A DNA stretch of 64,000 nucleotides, taken from NCBI GenBank assembly GCA_050184585.1, contig JBFXAF010000001.1, positions 186,001 to 250,000 on the forward strand. The letters are read 5' to 3'. This DNA comes from JBFXAF01 sp050184585 (GTDB lineage Bacteria; Pseudomonadota; Alphaproteobacteria; Rhizobiales; Rhizobiaceae). A program made the translations under genes and the position numbers. The notes under the pieces were generated by a model that worked only from the letters and a program-made list of their open reading frames with translations, ran no database searches and was not told where the DNA came from. How positions within the stretch are numbered: the stretch's first letter is position 1; every line of letters begins with the position of its first letter. This document shows positions 60,533 through 64,000 of this stretch, piece after piece.

Positions 60533-60733
60533 CTCGACCGAAACGACGATTCATTTGCCGTCTCATCAATTCGCCAACTAATAGCATGAATCGCAATGAG
60601 AAAAATGAAACCAATGCGACAATTTCGCGACGACCCGACGACACGGCAAGCCTCGCGCAAGTCCCGGGGCTCCAGCGGCCAACGCCACGAGCCTCGGTGA
60701 GTTCCCTGGTTGCGATGCGACGCGGTCCCGGCT

Positions 60734-61231
60734 TCAGCCGCGATGATCGTCGGCGATCGGCTTCTGGTAGGTGAATCCCATGTCCCACGGGAAATAGATC
60801 CACGTATCCTGCGACACTTCCGTGACGAAGGTGTCCACAAGCGGCCGGCCCTTGGGCTTGGCGTAGACCGTGGCGAAATGCGCCTTCGGCATCATGGCGC
60901 GGACGATCGCGGCGGTCTTGCCGGTGTCGGTCAGGTCGTCGACGATCAGCACGCCGGCGCCGTCGTTCTCGAGCAGCGAAGGCGTGATCTCCTTGAGCAC
61001 CTCGAGATCGCCCTGCGAGGTATAGTCGTGATAGGAGGCGACGCACACCGTCTCGATCATGCGGATGCCGAGCTCGCGCGAGATGATCGCCGCCGGCACC
61101 AGCCCGCCGCGGGTGATGCACACGATGGCCCTCCAGGACCCGTTGGCGCCGGCAAGTCGCCACGCCAGCGCGCGGGCGTCGCGGTGGAACTGGTCCCAGG
61201 ACACTGGAAAGGCTTTTTCGGGAAGGGACAT
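60734..61231 (-). CDS. gpt: xanthine-guanine phosphoribosyltransferase
   Basis: 165 residues from the ATG at 61231 with GGAGTG site. PRPP-binding motif VLIVDDLTDTGKTA (about 91-104) and IVCITRGGLVPAAII (38-52), as in XGPRT. Cytosolic purine salvage of xanthine and guanine. The 201 bp to the Nudix gene start contain nothing recognisable. Confidence 0.92.
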   Translation of the reverse strand: MSLPEKAFPVSWDQFHRDARALAWRLAGANGSWRAIVCITRGGLVPAAIISRELGIRMIETVCVASYHDYTSQGDLEVLKEITPSLLENDGAGVLIVDDLTDTGKTAAIVRAMMPKAHFATVYAKPKGRPLVDTFVTEVSQDTWIYFPWDMGFTYQKPIADDHRG

Positions 61232-61346
61232 GGCGCACTCCGTCGTGCCGTCGGAATGCAGCCGGCCGTAGCGGCAAAGCGGGCCAAGTGGCAAGGGCGG
61301 CTGAGGCGGCGCTCACAGGGAATTTGGGCGGGAGCGTTTCCGGATT

Positions 61347-61399
61347 TACCCCCACCCATGACCCCTCCCCCTGGTGGGGAGGGGTCATGGGTGGGGGTA
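61347..61399. repeat. perfect inverted repeat with 24-bp arms
   Basis: TACCCCCACCCATG (61347-61360) and on to 61370, mirrored exactly at 61376-61399 around a 5-base loop (CTGGT). It lies between gpt's upstream side and the stop of the alpha/beta hydrolase gene (9 bp from it), and can act as that gene's terminator although no T-run follows. Family of origin unknown; similar long GC-rich hairpins are dispersed in rhizobial genomes. Confidence 0.75.
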
Positions 61400-61407
61400 T
61401 CGATGTC

Positions 61408-62181
61408 CTACCGCTTTGGGTCGGGGAAGAAGAGCCGCCGCCAACCACCGCCGTCGAAGGGTTTCCAGCCATCCTCCGCCTGAGCCAGACGGTCGCAGAT
61501 GGCATAGACGGCGGCCGGGTGGTGGCCGAGGCCGCAATGGCTGCCTTCGACCTCGATGTTCTCCGTGTGCGGCATGTCGTTCTCTCGGCAAGACTGCCAT
61601 GCGCAGATGCCGTCGGAGCGGCTGTAGATCGCGGTGGTGGGCACAGGCGGGCTCTCCGAGATCGCACCGCCCATGTGGCGCTCGCGATCATCGACCTTGT
61701 GTCCCGAGGTGAATTCGTAGAGCCGCCAGGCATTGGTGGCGCGCGGGTCGCCGTTGAACGGACTTCCCAATGTGATGACGCCGCGCACCTTGTCGGGCAG
61801 CATCTTGGCGAGCTGGCGCGCATAGATGCCGCCGAGGCTCCAGCCGACGAGGCTCACCTTGCGGCCGCTCGTCTCGTAAAGCTCCTCGACGCGCGCGATC
61901 ATCTTGCGCTCGATGCCGGGAAGCGGACCGTAGTTGCGGCCGAGTTCCCAGCCATGGGCGTCCCAGCCCTTCGACTTCAGGAAGGTGCGCAGGGCGACGG
62001 TCGAGCGGTCCGAGGTGACGAGCCCGGGGAACACCAGCACGGAATGGCCGTCGCCGCGCGGCGTCAGCGCCGAAAGCAGCGGCGCCGAGGCGATAAAACC
62101 GCCGAGTTCCGGCAATGCCCTCAGTTCGAGAGCGAAGAGCAGCCGGGACGGCGGCTTCATGGTCTGGGACTGCGCGTTCAT
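61408..62181 (-). CDS. alpha/beta hydrolase (lipase-like) in lipid cluster
   Basis: 257 residues from the ATG at 62181 with AAGGAG site. Nucleophile elbow VGWSLGGIYARQLA near residue 118, LVFPGL near the N-terminus and HCGLGHHP near the C-terminus (His). Predicted esterase/lipase. It lies downstream of the WS/DGAT gene in the same direction, 117 bp apart, a pairing often seen with triacylglycerol or wax-ester metabolism. Confidence 0.85.
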   Translation of the reverse strand: MNAQSQTMKPPSRLLFALELRALPELGGFIASAPLLSALTPRGDGHSVLVFPGLVTSDRSTVALRTFLKSKGWDAHGWELGRNYGPLPGIERKMIARVEELYETSGRKVSLVGWSLGGIYARQLAKMLPDKVRGVITLGSPFNGDPRATNAWRLYEFTSGHKVDDRERHMGGAISESPPVPTTAIYSRSDGICAWQSCRENDMPHTENIEVEGSHCGLGHHPAAVYAICDRLAQAEDGWKPFDGGGWRRLFFPDPKR

Positions 62182-62298
62182 CCGGGCTCCTTGCCGTTTG
62201 GGACGGGAACGAACTGCCGGGGCGCCTCTTTGGTTCCCGACAGATTGTGTGCGCTTCGCCACGTCACGAGTCTCTGCCCGAAAGGTTGACGAAGAGCG

Positions 62299-63726
62299 TC
62301 AATGGACCTTGTCCTTCGCGCCGGCCTCGGCCGCCGCCTTCAGTTCGGCAAGCGCCGGGGCGAAGCGGTCGGCGAGATCGGCGGCGTCCGGCACGGCCTT
62401 CCGGTCGGCGGTGATGCCGAAGTTCAGCCTGTCCTGATAGCTCTGCACGGTGATGTTGAGCGCGATGCCGTGAACAGGGATCGACACGGGGTACATGGCG
62501 AGAATCTTCGCGCCCGCGCAGTAGAGCGGGAAGGGCGGCCCCATGACGTTGGAGATGGTCAGGTTCGTCGTCGACGGCATCACGTCGGCCAGCCGGCTCG
62601 CCCCGTAGAGCTGGGCGAGACCGGGAAAGAGCACCGGCGCGCCGAGCACGCGATAGTCTTTCGGCGATACGTCCTTCACGCTCCCCGCGAGCGTCTTCGA
62701 GTCCCCGGAATCCTTGCGGATGGCGGCAAGCCGCTCAAGCGGATCGGCAAGCTGCGTGGCAATGGGGCACATCATGCCGAACACCTGGTTGGAGGCGTCG
62801 GCATCGCCCGGCGCGCGCAGCGAGATCGGCACGAAGGCGACGAGCGGCTTCTTCGGCAATGCCTTGCGGTCGGCGAGGTAGCCGCGCAGCGCGCCGGCGG
62901 CCACGGCCATGACGATATCGTTGATCTTGGCGCCGGTCGCCTTGGCGACGGCCTTGGCGTCGGTCAGCGAGACCTCGCGGGCGGCGAAGGAGCGCTTTGC
63001 ACTGATGGTGACGTTGAACGGCGTCCTGGGCGCGAGAACGTCGGGAAGCGCCGGCAGGCCGGCGCCGTCCTTCTTCGGCGTCAGCATCTCGGCCCACGCG
63101 CCAAGCACCTGCGGCAGCGCTTCCAGCGCCTTGAGCTGCTGGCGCGCCACGGACTGGACGGCGTCGGCGATGCCGAGAACGGCGCGTTCCTCGATCGAAG
63201 GCTTGCGGACGGTCTTCTTCGGCGCCGGCGGCTTCACCTTCGAGGGATTCGGCCCGATATCGTAGAGAGCGGCGGCGATCGCCATGCCGGCGCCGCCATC
63301 GACAGCGGCATGGTGGACCTTGGCATAGATCGCCACGTTGCCGTCGTCGAGACCCTCGATGACGCTGATCTGCCAGAGCGGACGGGAGCGGTCGAGCGCG
63401 ACGGAATGCAGGTCGCCGACGAGGGTCTCGAGCTGCTCGAAGGAGCCGGGCTCAGGCAGCTTCTCGCGACGAAGATGATAGCCGAAGTCGATTTCGTCGG
63501 CGTCGACCCAGAGCGGGTGGTCGAGTTCGAAGACGGTGCGCGCGAGCTTCTTGGAGAAGATCGGCGCGAGATGCATGCGCGACAGGAAGAACTCGCGGAA
63601 ATGTTCGAAAAAGGAGCCGGAGAAATTCGCGGGCGGCTCGAAGAGCGTCAGCCCCGCGACATGCATCGGCGTCTCCGGCGTCTCCATGTAGAGAAACGTC
63701 GCGTCGATGCCGCTCAACTGCTTCAT
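62299..63726 (-). CDS. wax ester synthase / diacylglycerol acyltransferase family O-acyltransferase
   Basis: 475 residues from the ATG at 63726 with GGGGAGG site. The catalytic HHxxxDG motif is HHAAVDG (138-144), N-terminus MKQLSGIDATFLYMETPETPMH is typical of the family, and the C-terminal domain has NLTISNVMGP (the PLW/ND-type motif) and SIPVHGIALNITVQSYQ. It transfers acyl-CoA to a long-chain alcohol or diacylglycerol to store lipid. Divergent from the start of a probable acyl-CoA ligase. Confidence 0.95.
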   Translation of the reverse strand: MKQLSGIDATFLYMETPETPMHVAGLTLFEPPANFSGSFFEHFREFFLSRMHLAPIFSKKLARTVFELDHPLWVDADEIDFGYHLRREKLPEPGSFEQLETLVGDLHSVALDRSRPLWQISVIEGLDDGNVAIYAKVHHAAVDGGAGMAIAAALYDIGPNPSKVKPPAPKKTVRKPSIEERAVLGIADAVQSVARQQLKALEALPQVLGAWAEMLTPKKDGAGLPALPDVLAPRTPFNVTISAKRSFAAREVSLTDAKAVAKATGAKINDIVMAVAAGALRGYLADRKALPKKPLVAFVPISLRAPGDADASNQVFGMMCPIATQLADPLERLAAIRKDSGDSKTLAGSVKDVSPKDYRVLGAPVLFPGLAQLYGASRLADVMPSTTNLTISNVMGPPFPLYCAGAKILAMYPVSIPVHGIALNITVQSYQDRLNFGITADRKAVPDAADLADRFAPALAELKAAAEAGAKDKVH

Positions 63727-63953
63727 CGTTTCCTCCCCGGGAACCGGGCGGCGCGGCCCCGCCGATGGCGTGGCCGTCTTTGCCCCGATCATTTGCCGGA
63801 TTCGGCCCGAAGGCAAGCACCGTAGGGCCTCGCCGCCCTGCCGCAGCGTAACGCGGGCATGGATGACGCGCGCGTCGGCCCGGCTTTCCTTCGCGGGGCC
63901 CTAAGACTAGATTGACGGCAAAACAACCAGAAAAAAACGGGGAGCGAGACGCG

Positions 63954-64000
63954 ATGGACCGGCCCTGGTTCAAGCATTACCCAACAGGCGTGCCGCAGTC
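63954..64000 (+). CDS. start of a probable long-chain acyl-CoA ligase (cut by window edge)
   Basis: Only 15 codons are inside the window: MDRPWFKHYPTGVPQ, preceded by GGGGAGCGAGACGCG. The W-x-x-x-YP-x-GVP start is characteristic of FadD-type long-chain acyl-CoA synthetases, which fits its divergent neighbour, the acyl-CoA-using WS/DGAT. The rest is beyond the window, so the call rests on the N-terminus alone. Confidence 0.6.
   Translation, partial: MDRPWFKHYPTGVPQ

Overview
The window is GC-rich chromosomal-type DNA from an alphaproteobacterium, most likely a member of the Hyphomicrobiales (Rhizobiales) close to the Phyllobacteriaceae. That placement is an inference from codon bias, from the gene families present (form II CoxSLM-type hydroxylase, several FrcA/RbsA-type sugar ABC genes, DUF2066, DUF1289 and DUF3299 proteins, a DivJ/PleC-type kinase), and from the many short palindromic intergenic mosaic repeats typical of rhizobial chromosomes. 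I see no rRNA or tRNA gene, no CRISPR array, no phage and no transposase. 73 protein genes are supported; the first and last are cut by the window ends.

Layout. 0-10.9 kb: a truncated SDR; a dienelactone-hydrolase-like gene translationally coupled to an 8-Cys ferredoxin-like gene; an SH3-domain membrane protein; a self-sufficient CYP102-type P450-reductase fusion with a small HTH gene; a GNAT, an exported protein and an isochorismatase-fold hydrolase; then a divergent module of a MarR regulator facing a BNR/sialidase-fold protein plus a ThiS/MoaD-like small protein. 11-21.6 kb: a sugar-acid/polyol catabolic block made of a D-2-hydroxyacid dehydrogenase, FCD-type GntR regulator, enolase-superfamily dehydratase, two TIM-barrel epimerases and a Gfo/Idh/MocA dehydrogenase, followed by a three-subunit form II molybdenum hydroxylase (S-L-M). 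Two perfect GntR-type operators lie in the divergent promoter of this block. 21.7-31.4 kb: mostly housekeeping singletons (DUF2066, hydrolase, dusA, TauE/SafE exporter, retropepsin, DUF1289, cobT, histidine kinase, nuclease, GST, UDG-family protein). 31.5-36.8 kb: an Lrp/AsnC regulator, DNA alkylation repair protein, 3-hydroxyisobutyrate-dehydrogenase-like enzyme and a polar amino-acid uptake system (binding protein and two permeases, no ATPase here). 36.9-43.3 kb: molybdenum-cofactor genes (mobB, mobA, moaA) with two exporters, two small exported proteins and a higBA toxin-antitoxin pair. 43.4-50.6 kb: msrQ, a LuxR-type regulator, a poly-glycine lipoprotein, MarR plus an alpha/beta hydrolase, and two L,D-transpeptidases. 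50.6-60 kb: a GntR-controlled carbohydrate locus with two complete CUT2-type ABC importers of different architecture, an epimerase and an SDR. 60-64 kb: Nudix hydrolase, xanthine phosphoribosyltransferase, and a lipid cluster (alpha/beta hydrolase, WS/DGAT acyltransferase, start of a probable acyl-CoA ligase).

How it fits together. The two GntR loci are the clearest metabolic units: each pairs an FCD regulator with transport or dehydrogenase/isomerase genes and has its own candidate operator. The Mo-cofactor genes supply the cofactor needed by the CoxL-like subunit, though they are 15 kb away and not obviously co-regulated. I find no wholly unprecedented gene system. The strongest unusual signals are non-coding: paired GntR operators, a leader that can hide the ribosome-binding site of the molybdenum hydroxylase operon, two hairpins built from reiterated octamers flanking that operon's junctions, and a 275-bp nested inverted repeat that supplies the stop codon of an L,D-transpeptidase gene. 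At protein level the P450 lacks the two fatty-acid carboxylate anchors of P450 BM3, and the 2-hydroxyacid dehydrogenase has Gln in place of the usual catalytic Glu, with the spacing of formate dehydrogenase.
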